A stretch of DNA of 64,000 nt from Campylobacter concisus (GCF_003048615.2 NZ_CP049263.1:62001-126000), one strand, 5' to 3'. Positions 45,039 to 55,100 are shown, numbered from the stretch's first letter. Made by a program: numbers and translations. The notes: generated by a model from the letters alone, not told the origin.

Positions 45039-45422
45039 ATGAAATTTGAAAATTTTTATAAAAATGTAAAAACAAGTAAGTATTTTGATAAGGATTCATT
45101 TATAGGACAAATAGTTCTTAACGGCATATGGTATGATGATAAATATTGGTGACTAGAAAAAGATCTGCTTGAAATTTATGATACATACAAATATGAAGTA
45201 AAAATTCCAAGAGAACTGTTTGCAGGGATAGTGTCTATATTGGATGTTTTTATTATGCATAGTACTCAAGAGCTTATATTTGAGAAAAAGTCTATCAAAA
45301 AGCCATATCTATCATTGGAATTTGACCCAAAAGAGAGACTGGAGGTGATAAGTAGCTACATATTTGGAATATATGATGGCGATATTAGAAGTGTTGATTT
45401 TGATTACATAGAGGACTTATGA
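45039..45422 (+). pseudogene. Immunity gene with in-frame TGA
   Basis: MKFENFYKNVKTSKYFDKDS, then YDDKYW followed by TGA at 45150-45152; the same frame continues LEKDLLEIYDTYKYEVKIP to the end. The next gene has DEKYWLLESDLIDIYKKY at the same place, so TTA or TCA became TGA. Its stop overlaps the next start (ATGA). A tandem duplicate in which the first copy is inactive. Confidence 0.7.
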
Positions 45423-45811
45423 AGTATTTTTATAAAAATTTAGCATATGAAAAATGCTATGATGAGAACTCATTTGTTGCAGGTCTTATGGATTATTTTG
45501 AGTGGAGTGATGAGAAGTATTGGCTATTAGAGAGCGACCTTATAGATATATATAAAAAATATCATAAAAAAGAGCTACCGATTAGGATAATGAGGGGTAT
45601 AGTTTGGCTATTGAATACACCTTTATATCACTTTGGCCCATTCAAGGTAAAGACATGTGAAAGGTCTTTTAAAAAGAAAAGTAACTATCTAATCAGTCCT
45701 TTGAGACCCAGCATATCTGATAGAGTTAATAGGCTCAGGTCTTTAATCTTGACCGTGTCTCTAGATGATGATAAATTTTTCTATACAGATTTTATATATG
45801 CTCCAAAATAA
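45419..45811 (+). CDS. Immunity-type protein, intact tandem copy
   Basis: 130 residues, coupled by ATGA to its broken paralog. KYFYKNLAYEKCYDENSF at the start and EWSDEKYWLLESDLIDIYKK are shared with it; the C-terminal part is basic (SFKKKSNYLISPLRPSISDR). Soluble, unrecognised family. Confidence 0.5.
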   Translation: MKYFYKNLAYEKCYDENSFVAGLMDYFEWSDEKYWLLESDLIDIYKKYHKKELPIRIMRGIVWLLNTPLYHFGPFKVKTCERSFKKKSNYLISPLRPSISDRVNRLRSLILTVSLDDDKFFYTDFIYAPK

Positions 45812-45845
45812 AAGGTATGACGGTAATCTGATTAAAGGAGGTAAA

Positions 45846-46031
45846 ATGAACTATTTAATAGGTTTTGTTATTTTTGTTGAAGGGCTGTCTATCCTAGTGG
45901 ATCCGGCCCCACCGATAAATATTTTTGGTCTGCCAAAAGGAGATGTTATCCCTTATGGTCTAAATATACCAGTGGGATCTGTCATGGCGTTACTTGGCTT
46001 GCTTTTTATATATAGGGAGCTAAAAAAGTAG
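45846..46031 (+). CDS. 61-residue membrane protein, second copy
   Basis: Nearly identical to the product of 22888-23073 (differences mainly in the first helix, e.g. FVIFVEGL for FIIFAGGL). GGAGGTAAA precedes the ATG, better than at the first copy. DNA similarity runs on about 60 bp past the stop to the beginning of the zinc-ribbon gene (here ATGAGTGATTTCC), then ends. It is the last gene of the array. Confidence 0.55.
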   Translation: MNYLIGFVIFVEGLSILVDPAPPINIFGLPKGDVIPYGLNIPVGSVMALLGLLFIYRELKK

Positions 46032-46148
46032 TTGAAGAGCTATAAATTTGGCTTTTATCGGCTTCAAAGTAATAGAAAATGAGTGATTTCCATATATATT
46101 TTTTAAAATTTAACAAAAATTTTGCTGTATATCGGAGATGATCTCCTC

Positions 46149-46172
46149 TCCATACTAGACAGAGAGGAAATT
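46149..46172 (-). terminator. Hairpins after assT
   Basis: GGAGATGATCTCC (46135-46147) and CCTCTC...GAGAGG (about 46148-46170) are inverted repeats lying between the last array gene and the assT stop, facing assT transcription. There is no strong T tract, so termination strength is uncertain. Confidence 0.4.
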
Positions 46173-46190
46173 TGTGATTAAATTAATTTT

Positions 46191-48026
46191 TTACTTTTCA
46201 AACGCTTTTTGCAAGCTAAATGGAAACGCTTGATAGCCCATAGCATTTGTCATCTTTATCTCGATGCTAGGCTCTTTTGCGCCCCATTCAAACTCATCTA
46301 TGTGCGGGCTAGGAAGTCCTACTGGGCGACCTTTTGCGATGTCAAACTGCATGCCAGCAACGGCTGAATAGACCATCACGCTATCAAGGTCATCTTGATA
46401 CTGCGTAAGGCTAGTAACCGAGCTATACCACTCTTTACCGCGCTCTTTGCCGTACTCCCAGATCTGCTCAACGGTCTTTTTGTTCTCATCGATCTTATAA
46501 ACAACCGCACGAGAGTACTTCATACCAGCGATGGCTGGTTGCTCCATGCCCCTTGTGTCGCCGTTGTCAAAGACGCTTAGATAAATTTCGCCTTTTTTAG
46601 ACTTGCTATCTATCCTAAATGCTGTGTGCTGCGTCCATTGCCAGTCAAAGCCACCTTTGTCGCTCTCGTATCCTGGGCATTTTGAGTACTCATCTTCGCA
46701 GACGATCTTGTTGCCTTTGCTATCAACTGGCTGAAGTAGTTTATCTTTAAATTTATCGCTCCAGCCCTTGTGAGCGCCCATGATCCATTTTACTTGTTTG
46801 TCACGGCCGATCTTGATAACTGCGTCTTGGTGGCGGCTTGAGATGATGATGCTATCGTCGCTTGGATCGTAATCCACACTATTTACGTGTGCCCAGTTGC
46901 GTCCTGGACCTGCTCCTACGATATCGCCCCATTTATCATGCGTATCCATAGACTGAAGCTCATCAGAGCTTGCTGTGTGGCCTGCTTTTTTAGCGTCGAT
47001 GTTTAAGCAAACTGCGCCTTGATCAAGCGTTTTTAGCACGATGTCGCGGTAAGGATCGAGGATTTCATATAGTCTAAAGTCATCAACTACGTTGCCATCT
47101 CTGTCAAGCTCAACGATCACATCGCGTACTGTTCTTACATTTTTGCCATCAGCCCTTTTGTAGTCGGCATTTGCCACGCGCAAGAAGTAGTGTCCGTTTT
47201 GTGCTACGTCCATTGAGTGGGAGAAGTCGTTGTAGCTAGCTGGTAGCTCGCGGTTGAAAATTTCTCTACCCATGATGTCGTATTTTGCGTATCTTTGACC
47301 GTAACCCCAAGTCATAGCGCCATCGTCATTTTGCTTAAAGCCCATCATGACGCCAGCGTGAAATGGCTGTTTTAGGTCGTAAATTTTACTTGGCTCAAGA
47401 TACCATCTAACCTCGCCTTTTGTATCAAGGATGAAGTTATTTGGGCTGTAGTTCCACTCGATCGCACCGCCGGCTGGGTTGTTCCAAACGACTTTTGTGC
47501 CCTTGCCTGTTTTATTTACAAAGTTATTTACATAGTAGAGGCGATTTGCAAATTTAGCGCTTGCTGGCTTAGTAACCTCGATCTTGTCAAATAGCGCGCC
47601 CTTTTGATTTGGCGTGCCAGCGCTCTCTAGGTAGATAGCTGGAGCGTAAATTTTATAGCTCTCTTTTATATGCTCAGTCTTGCCCTTGTAGCTCTTGTCG
47701 TACTCGACCTCAACGGTGTTTTGATAGTCAGGATACATACCAAAAACTGGGATGCCGCCATGTGTGCGAAGATGCTTGTCAGCCACTTTGTAGCTTATAG
47801 TTTGACCACCTTGTTTTGGCACGATAGTGACCTTAGCGTTGCTTAGTGTGTAGCCGCCATTTTTGATAACTGCTGTAAGTGGCGCTGTGTCGTATGGATT
47901 TACCACTACTTCGCCGATCTGCCCAGTGATAGCGTAGTCAAGTTTAGCTCCGCTTGGACCGCCTATCGCAAAAGCGCTCGAGCAAAGCACAGAGGCTAGT
48001 GCAACACAACTCAAAGTCTTTTTCAT
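46191..48026 (-). CDS. assT: Arylsulfate sulfotransferase AssT
   Basis: A 611-residue periplasmic enzyme moving sulfate from one phenol to another without PAPS. Signal peptide 1-20 (SVLCSSAFA). The beta-propeller carries the active-site blocks NWAHVNSVDYDPSDD with SSRHQDAVIKI, and QWTQHTAF, whose histidines correspond to the catalytic and binding His residues of E. coli AssT. The Cys pair in NKIVCEDEYSKCPG is the likely structural disulfide. It is divergent from dsbL-dsbI, the pair that in uropathogenic E. coli makes that disulfide. AAGGAGATGTT before the ATG is a good ribosome site. Confidence 0.92.
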   Translation of the reverse strand: MKKTLSCVALASVLCSSAFAIGGPSGAKLDYAITGQIGEVVVNPYDTAPLTAVIKNGGYTLSNAKVTIVPKQGGQTISYKVADKHLRTHGGIPVFGMYPDYQNTVEVEYDKSYKGKTEHIKESYKIYAPAIYLESAGTPNQKGALFDKIEVTKPASAKFANRLYYVNNFVNKTGKGTKVVWNNPAGGAIEWNYSPNNFILDTKGEVRWYLEPSKIYDLKQPFHAGVMMGFKQNDDGAMTWGYGQRYAKYDIMGREIFNRELPASYNDFSHSMDVAQNGHYFLRVANADYKRADGKNVRTVRDVIVELDRDGNVVDDFRLYEILDPYRDIVLKTLDQGAVCLNIDAKKAGHTASSDELQSMDTHDKWGDIVGAGPGRNWAHVNSVDYDPSDDSIIISSRHQDAVIKIGRDKQVKWIMGAHKGWSDKFKDKLLQPVDSKGNKIVCEDEYSKCPGYESDKGGFDWQWTQHTAFRIDSKSKKGEIYLSVFDNGDTRGMEQPAIAGMKYSRAVVYKIDENKKTVEQIWEYGKERGKEWYSSVTSLTQYQDDLDSVMVYSAVAGMQFDIAKGRPVGLPSPHIDEFEWGAKEPSIEIKMTNAMGYQAFPFSLQKAFEK

Positions 48027-48420
48027 AACATCTCCTTTAGATAAATTTTATAAACTCTACTCATAAAGCTTATAAAATTTAGAAAAGCCTTGGCAAAAAC
48101 CAAGGCTTAAATCAGTAAAAGGAATAACAAAAATGATTTACTTTGTGTGTAATTGTAGTAAATCTTTATAACATAAATTTCACGCTAAGATTAATAATAG
48201 CTTAAAATTTAAAAATATATTTAAAATTTATTAAATAGCGTATTCAACCTCGTTATCTTCGCCATTTATGAGCAACTAATAATATTTGGCGATAGAGGTA
48301 CTGGTAAAATTTGAACGAATTCTTTTTTTTAAATTTCAGCCAAAATTTATTCTAGCGTTAAAAGTGCGGTTGAGCTTGGTTGTAGAATAACTCAAAATAA
48401 ATCATCCAAAGGAGAATATT
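48027..48420. other. Divergent control region of assT and dsbL
   Basis: 394 bp without a gene. It holds the assT leader with a hairpin (48086-48107), an AT-rich middle, and CCAAAGGAGAATATT as the dsbL ribosome site. A scrap near 48240-48330 is not a credible gene. Confidence 0.6.
48078..48107 (-). promoter_or_regulatory. Terminator-like hairpin in the assT leader
   Basis: AGCCTTGG (48086-48093) and CCAAGGCT (48100-48107) form a perfect eight-pair stem. Read in the assT direction it is followed by TTTTCT and lies about 60 bp before the assT ATG. It could be an attenuator of assT, or the terminator of a short leader transcript. Confidence 0.5.
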
Positions 48421-49077
48421 ATGAGTTTTCTATCTAAATTTAGCAAGGCTATCTTTGCAGTTGCAGTAGCTGGTGCGATCAGCGCTAGTGCATTTAGCGA
48501 GGGCGAGGACTACGTCAAGCTTGAAAAGCCACTAAGTGTGGGACAAAATACGCTAGTTAAGGTATTTAGCTATGCTTGCCCATTTTGCTATAAGTACGAC
48601 AAGAGCGTCACTCCAAAGGTAGTTGAGAAAATTCCTGGACTAAAATACGAGCCATTTCACCTAAAGACAAAGGGCGAATACGGCGAGGTTGCGAGCAAGG
48701 TTTTTGCCGTTTTAATCGTTATGGACGAGGCAAAGGGAGTGAGCTTGCTTGATGAAAATTCACTATTTAAAAAGGCTAAATTTGCCTACTACAAAGCTTA
48801 CCACGACAAAAAAGAGCGCTGGGGCGACGGAAAAGACGTTGAGGGCTTTTTAAAGACTGGACTTGACGCAGCTGGCGTTAGCAAAGCAGACTACGAAAAA
48901 GAGCTGGCTAATCCAAAAGTAGCCGAGCTTTTAAAAATTTGGGACGAGAGCTACGACGTGGCTAAAATTCAGGGCGTGCCAGCATTTGTCGTAAACGGCA
49001 AATACCTTATCATGACAAAGTCAATAAGCTCGATAGATAGCCTAGCAGCACTCATAGAAGAGCTCCTTAAAAAATAA
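48421..49077 (+). CDS. dsbL: DsbL, periplasmic thiol oxidase partner of AssT
   Basis: A 218-residue DsbA-family protein. Signal peptide 1-25 (AGAISASAFS). The redox site YACPFCYKYD near residues 53-62 has CPFC, the motif of the specialised DsbL rather than CPHC of DsbA. The cis-Pro loop IQGVPAFVV is near 184. It oxidises the AssT cysteine pair by family knowledge. dsbI follows after 9 bp. Confidence 0.85.
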   Translation: MSFLSKFSKAIFAVAVAGAISASAFSEGEDYVKLEKPLSVGQNTLVKVFSYACPFCYKYDKSVTPKVVEKIPGLKYEPFHLKTKGEYGEVASKVFAVLIVMDEAKGVSLLDENSLFKKAKFAYYKAYHDKKERWGDGKDVEGFLKTGLDAAGVSKADYEKELANPKVAELLKIWDESYDVAKIQGVPAFVVNGKYLIMTKSISSIDSLAALIEELLKK

Positions 49078-49086
49078 GGCAACCCT

Positions 49087-49710
49087 ATGAAATTTGTAGA
49101 AAAAATGGCTAAATTTCAAGACTCACGCTTTCCTTGGGCGCTTTTAGTCTTTGTGAGCGTTGCGCTTGTCGTTATCGCGCACTCGCTCTTTCAAAACTAC
49201 GCTTATATGCCTCCTTGCGAGCAGTGCGTCTATATACGTTTTGCCTTTTTGTGTATGGCACTTGGCGGCGTGATCGCTATCATAAATCCAAAAAATTTGC
49301 TCTTTGCTCTAGTTGGCTACGTCTTTGCCTTTTGGGGAGCGGTGCAGGGCATAATGTATAGCGTAAAGCTAGCCAAAATCCACGACGCGGTGCATGGCGA
49401 TGATCCTTTTGGCGTGCAGGGCTGCTCGACTGAGCCGCACTATCCATTTGGTCTGCCGCTTGAGAAGTGGGCGCCAGACTGGTTTATGCCGACGGGTGAC
49501 TGCGGATATGACAGCCCTATGGTGCCTGATGGAGCGGTGCTAAGCGATTTGCAAAAGAGCATAGTCGATCTTTATGCAGACGGCTGGTATCTTGTGCCGT
49601 CGTCTAAATTTATGTCGATGGCTGATTGTACGCTGCTTGGTTTTGGCGTTTGCTTCATAGTGCTTGCCGCTATGTTTATCTCAAAACTATTGTCATATTT
49701 GAAATTCTAG
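49087..49710 (+). CDS. dsbI: DsbI, membrane quinone-linked oxidase of DsbL
   Basis: A 207-residue DsbB-family protein. Helices at about 17-33, 45-61, 66-87 and 178-200. The first redox pair PPCEQCVYIR lies between helices 1 and 2; the second pair (GCSTEPH and TGDCGYD) lies in the long periplasmic loop. It passes electrons from DsbL to quinone. The arrangement with assT repeats the assT-dsbL-dsbI set of uropathogenic E. coli. Confidence 0.85.
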   Translation: MKFVEKMAKFQDSRFPWALLVFVSVALVVIAHSLFQNYAYMPPCEQCVYIRFAFLCMALGGVIAIINPKNLLFALVGYVFAFWGAVQGIMYSVKLAKIHDAVHGDDPFGVQGCSTEPHYPFGLPLEKWAPDWFMPTGDCGYDSPMVPDGAVLSDLQKSIVDLYADGWYLVPSSKFMSMADCTLLGFGVCFIVLAAMFISKLLSYLKF

Positions 49711-49735
49711 TTGGCCCAAATTTGGGTCAACTTTA
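49710..49735 (+). terminator. Hairpin after dsbI
   Basis: GTTGGCCCAAA (49710-49720) is directly followed by TTTGGGTCAAC (49721-49731), a near-perfect palindrome with one G-T pair, then CTTTAG. Probably a weak terminator, since the T tract is short. Confidence 0.5.
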
Positions 49736-49750
49736 GATATACTGCCGCCT

Positions 49751-51400
49751 ATGCGTATTAATCTAAAATCACAAAATATTAAAATTTACGCGATCATCTT
49801 GATCGCCAGTCTCTTTGTCATGCTCCTTGGGCTAAACAGCTACAACAATGCAAAAGAAAAGATCATCGAACTATCTGATAAAAACAACATCGCAGTTAGT
49901 AAAAACATCGTTAGCAACTTTCAAATTTGGCTTGATGAGCGCTTAAATTCGCTCATCCGTGCGTCAAAATTTATCCAAAACTCTAATATCATTGATGACG
50001 ATACTAGGGTGGCAAATTTCATAAAGCTCTTTAAAGAAAATGCGAAAGAATTTGATCTCATGCAGCTTCTAAGAGAGGATGGCGAGATCTTTGTAGATGG
50101 GCAAAAGATCTCAGAAGAGGTGATGTCAAAGCGTGAGCGAGCGGGGCTTATCTGGTATGTCGAGACAAAAAATACAAATGCCCCAAGCGTAAATTTCATG
50201 CAAAATCACAAAATTTTAAATGACTCTACTTTAAATTTATGCGTGCCAGTTGAAAAAGACGCGAAATTTGAGGCGGCACTTTGCGGCGTCGTGCGCATAG
50301 GCACTATCTTTGATAGCATCAAAAACTTTAGCCTTGCGCCAAATTCTTACTCATTTTTAGTAACTCACAGCGGCGAGATCCTCACATCGATGGCCGATGC
50401 GACGCTTAAAAGAGAGATAGAGGAGAAATTTAAGGAGCTATTTTTAAAAGATGAGGACATCACTAGCCTAAAGATAGGGCAAAATTTGATCCAAGTAGCC
50501 GAGATACCGACGATGAACTGGTTTATCGGAGCTGGCACAAACAACGAAGAAGAAATTTTAGCCATGACAAGAGAGGCGCTAAAAAACGCCCTAAATTTAC
50601 TATTCGCCTTTGTGGCACTTGCATTTTTGGCAAACAGCCTGCACAACTTCATGTATAACAAGATAAAAAAGGTGCAAGACGAGTACGAGACCTTGCTATC
50701 GCACAGAGCCAAGATGAGCGAGGCTGGAGAGCTCATAAGTGGCATAAGTCATCAGTTCATCCAGCCAGTAAATTCGCTAAAACTTATGCTAAGCTCGGCG
50801 ATAATGCTAAAAAAAGAGGGCAAGCTAAGCGATGAGGAGCTTTTAAATTTATTAAAAAAAGGGCAAAGCTCGATCGAACTACTTTCAAAAACAATCGAAA
50901 TTTTTAGAAATTTTTACAAAAGCGCTGAAAATGTGAGCGAATTTGACATCCAAACAAGCGTTAGAAATTTAATAACACTTATGCACACAGAGCTTAGCCG
51001 TGCAAACGTAAGCGTGAAATTTAGCGGATTTGAAGAGATGAAGGTCTGCCAAATAGAAAACATCATCCAGCAAATTTTGCTAATCCTAATCCACAACGCA
51101 AAGGACTCACTAGTTGAAAGCTACAAAGATGAGCCGCTAAAACGCGTCATAGAGCTTAAATTTAGAAGCTTTGAAGATAAGTGCTACATCGGCGTTTATG
51201 ATAATGGTGGCGGCGTGAGCTACGAGATGAGTAAGAAAATTTTTACATGGCTAAACACGACTAAAAAACAAGGAAATGGCATAGGACTTTACTTTGCTAA
51301 AAAGCTCGCGCGCGAGAAGCTAAATGGTGACATCACGCTTGCGCACAACCTAAAGCCAACGATTTTTGAGCTAAGCTTTGAGAAGAATTTAAAGGGTTAA
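49751..51400 (+). CDS. Cache-domain sensor histidine kinase
   Basis: 549 residues. Helix 12-31, a periplasmic double-Cache-like sensor (about 35-275), helix 280-297, then the kinase: phosphoacceptor His in ISGISHQFIQPVNS, N-box LLILIHNAKDSL, G1 box YDNGGGVS, G2 box GNGIGLYFAKK. The response regulator follows after 3 bp. The adhesin gene behind them is the likely target. The signal is unknown; Cache domains usually bind small organic ligands. Confidence 0.88.
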   Translation: MRINLKSQNIKIYAIILIASLFVMLLGLNSYNNAKEKIIELSDKNNIAVSKNIVSNFQIWLDERLNSLIRASKFIQNSNIIDDDTRVANFIKLFKENAKEFDLMQLLREDGEIFVDGQKISEEVMSKRERAGLIWYVETKNTNAPSVNFMQNHKILNDSTLNLCVPVEKDAKFEAALCGVVRIGTIFDSIKNFSLAPNSYSFLVTHSGEILTSMADATLKREIEEKFKELFLKDEDITSLKIGQNLIQVAEIPTMNWFIGAGTNNEEEILAMTREALKNALNLLFAFVALAFLANSLHNFMYNKIKKVQDEYETLLSHRAKMSEAGELISGISHQFIQPVNSLKLMLSSAIMLKKEGKLSDEELLNLLKKGQSSIELLSKTIEIFRNFYKSAENVSEFDIQTSVRNLITLMHTELSRANVSVKFSGFEEMKVCQIENIIQQILLILIHNAKDSLVESYKDEPLKRVIELKFRSFEDKCYIGVYDNGGGVSYEMSKKIFTWLNTTKKQGNGIGLYFAKKLAREKLNGDITLAHNLKPTIFELSFEKNLKG

Positions 51401-51403
51401 AAG

Positions 51404-52081
51404 ATGCAAGAGGCACTAGAAATTTTAAAAAAAGTATCTATCTTAGTAGCTGAAGATGACGAGATGGCAAGGGAGCTCATCATCACTGGGCTTAAGCCAT
51501 ACTGTGGTCAGGTAGTTGGCGCAAAAGATGGGCAAGATGGGCTGGAGAAATTTAAAAAACAGGGCTTTGACATCGTGATGAGCGACATTCACATGCCAGT
51601 GCTAAATGGCTTTGAGATGATGAATGAGATAAAAAAGCTAAAGCCTCATCAGAAATTTATCGTCTTTACCTCGTATGATAGCGATGAAAATTTGATCAAG
51701 AGCTATGAGCAGGGGGCGACCTTGTTTTTAAAAAAACCTATCGATATAAAGGATCTTAGATCGATGTTGATAAGCCTAAGCTTTGAGCGAGATGAGAAGC
51801 TAGTGCGCTTAAGCGATGAGGTGAGTATAAATTTAAAAAGAGAGAAAATTTATAAAAACGGCAGCGAGCTATACCTTAGCTTTTTGCAAAATAAGATATT
51901 TTGGCTATTTGCTTACAACCTAAACAAGCTTGTCACCTACGAGATGATAGAGGAATTTGTCTATGATAGCACCGAGGTGAGCAAGGCTGCGATACAAAAT
52001 GTCGTGCTTCGCCTAAAACGCGAGCTTGGCGTGAAATTTAAAAACATCAGCGAGAGTGGGTATATCTTAGTTGTACCATAG
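51404..52081 (+). CDS. OmpR-type response regulator
   Basis: 225 residues. Receiver domain with the acidic pair VAEDDEM, phosphoacceptor Asp in IVMSDIHMPVLNG and Lys in LFLKKPID; winged-helix DNA-binding domain (about 135-225) ending GVKFKNISESGYILVVP. It pairs with the kinase upstream. The last codons overlap a palindrome (52071-52086) that recurs upstream of 56434. Confidence 0.88.
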   Translation: MQEALEILKKVSILVAEDDEMARELIITGLKPYCGQVVGAKDGQDGLEKFKKQGFDIVMSDIHMPVLNGFEMMNEIKKLKPHQKFIVFTSYDSDENLIKSYEQGATLFLKKPIDIKDLRSMLISLSFERDEKLVRLSDEVSINLKREKIYKNGSELYLSFLQNKIFWLFAYNLNKLVTYEMIEEFVYDSTEVSKAAIQNVVLRLKRELGVKFKNISESGYILVVP

Positions 52082-52095
52082 TACAATTTACAAAT
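52071..52095 (+). promoter_or_regulatory. Palindromic operator before the large adhesin gene
   Basis: TTGTAC-CATA-GTACAA followed by TTTACAAATC. It sits 74 bp before ATG 52145 and overlaps the stop of the response-regulator gene. The same element, at nearly the same distance, precedes 56434. Candidate binding site for the adjacent regulator. Confidence 0.65.
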
Positions 52096-52144
52096 CTTTT
52101 TCAATATATTAAAATACGTTCAAAATTTTAAATAAGGAAGTAAA

Positions 52145-55100
52145 ATGGCAACAAGGATAGGCGTTATAAAAAGCATCTCACAAGGATCAAGTGTAATCGC
52201 AACTGCAAAGGACGGCACACAAAGAGTATTAAAAGTAGGCGATGAAATTTTTCTTGGTGAGACTATACAGACAACTGATATTGACTCAAAAGTAGTCATA
52301 ACTGCAAACGATGGCAAAGACATTGCGATCATCGGAAAAGATACCCTAAATTTAGACAAGAGCGTAGCTCACAATGAGAGCTTTGGTGACGATAGCGTAG
52401 CTGATGTAAGCGCTATACAAAAAGCACTTCTTGATGGTGCAAACATCACAGATCTTGAAGAGACAGCAGCTGGTGGTAACGCAGCAGCTGGAGCTGGTGG
52501 AGATGGCGTAAGCTTAGGTGCTGCAAGCTTTGAAGAGGGTGGTCACTACTCAAACATTACTGATGATTATAGAAATTTACCTGATTCAAACAGAGTCTTT
52601 CAAACTCCAGAAAACTCAATCGGCGGCTACAACGATGGCAATGACGCAGGCAATGCAACTCCTGTTGCGCCAGTCATACCTCCAATCAGTGTTGATATCA
52701 AAACTTTAACTGATGATTTTGGCACTATAACTGGCGATTATAGCCTAGACGCACCAAGCGTACCTCGCACAAATGACGCTACTCCAACCATAAGTGGCAC
52801 AGTTGAGCCTACTGCTGTAAGAGCGGTTGTTAGCGTGCTTGACAAGAACGGACACGAAGTCTTTACAAAAACTCTAAATCCAAGCGACTATACTGATGGT
52901 AAATTTAAATTTACAACTAACGAGTTAAGTGTAAATGGCAATCATGATGGCAATTATGAAGTAAAAATAGTAGCTACTGGAAGAGACGGCAATACTGCAA
53001 CAGATAGTGGTAGCTTTGTACTTGATACAGTTGCAAAAATAACTATAAACGTTGAAACTGAGATGAGCCTTGTTAAAGAGTCTGAGATGAGCGAGGGACT
53101 AAAAGGAAATTTCTGGTTTAACCACATCTACGAGCCAGGCGTAAGCGGTACTGAGCTAAGACCTTATGCTTTTAATAATACAGAATACGCTCATAACGGT
53201 AAGAAGCAAAATGACTTTGTCGAATACTATATGAACAACACTAAGCCTTGGGCAAGCTTTAAAGCAAAAGAGCTAAATTTCCAACAAGGCAAAGGTGGCG
53301 ATAGAGATAACACTGATAATGATGCTGGAACAGTCTCAGGACTAGACGGTGCTCATAATATGGTCGGCAAGATCGATCTTGATGGTAATGTAGTAACTCC
53401 AAATAGTGAGTGGGTAGCTCCAAATTTCAAAGCACTTGAGTACTTCATCGACAACGCAAAAGGTAGCGATATCCATATCCTAAGAGATGCTCCTAATGGC
53501 AAAAACACGACAGCTGGTGCGATGGTAAATTTAAAAGGCACTATGTATCTTGAGCCAGGGGACTATAAATTTGACGCAAAAAATACTGATGATAGCGTGA
53601 GATTTAAGATTGATGGTGTTACTATGGTTGATTATGACACTATCCACTCGGGAAATAGAGCCACAGTTACAACTTTACACGTTGATAAAGCAGGGTACTA
53701 TGACTTTGATATGAGCTATGCAAACTATATCTACTGGGGCAAGTTAAAACTAACAGTTTCAAAAGATGGCGGACCTGAGAGCATACTTGGCTCAGAGGCA
53801 AGTGGCATAAAACTAAATTCAACCGACTTTGACAGCTACGTAGATACAGTAACAAGAAATGTCTATAAAGTAACTCAAAAGATCACAGGAACTGTGGATA
53901 ATGTAGAAGATGGACAGATCGTAACTGTCACATCAAGCACCGGCGAGAGCCATACGGCTAAAGTGATAGATGGCAAATATGAAGTTGAGTTTAAAACAAG
54001 CGATCCAAAAGCGACATACACAGCTAAGGTTAGCGACCTTGTAGGCAACGAGGCGCAGGCATCATCAACTAAGCTAAATGTCGCTAATACAGACCTAATA
54101 GACGCTATAGATAATGACGCAAGCAATGTAAGTGCAAATACAAATACAGGCATAAACGATGCAACTAAATATTATAAATATACAACAGATGACATCGCTC
54201 AAACTGATAAATTTTCATCTAATGCACCACTACCAGTACTAAGCGACAAGACTCCGACATTTACGGGCAGCATAGATAGCAGCGCAACTAAAGCGATCAT
54301 CACTGTGCTTGATAAAAATGGACATGAAGTCTTTACAAAAGAGCTTAGCCAAAGCGAATTTGCAAATGGTAAATTTGAAGTCACATCTGATAATTTAGAG
54401 GATGGTAGCTATAACATCAAAGCAACTGCTGTCTTTTCAAATGGCGACAAGAGCACGATAGTTAGCGAATTTGTAGTTGATAAGACGCCAGTTACTATAG
54501 AAAACATCAAGATCATCGAAAATGACGAAGAGGGGCAACACCATACGATCAATTTTAACCTCAAAAACTATGAGGATGGCGATAAGATCGAGAGTATAAA
54601 AATAGTAACAGCTGATGGAAATACTAACGTAATCTCTGTTGGCACAACTAAGCCAACTAATGGTGTGCTAAGCTTTGAGTACGATCACAAGATAAAACTA
54701 GGCGATAAGATCGAAGTTGAGATGACTGATAAAGCTGGTACAAAATATACTCATGTAAATGAAATTTTAGTTCCAACTATGACACAGTTTGAAAACGGCA
54801 ATGATACAACTACAAATGCAAACAACCGCTCGGCTGAGAAGTTGTGGGGTACTATGGATATGAGTGAGAGTGGCTTTAGAGCTGATGGCTCAAGGATCGT
54901 TTCAAACGACGCTATACCATACCTAAGAGCTGTGATCCCAGAAGATGCAACAGCTGGCAATGCTAGCAATAATCAAACTGTAAGTGAGTTTTTAAATAGT
55001 GGTAGAGGCATATCATGGGGCACTGGCGATGTTAGATTTGTAGCAACTAACGTTGATAAAGGTGTTTCAAAAGATCTATTATCTCAAGCGATAGAAAAAC

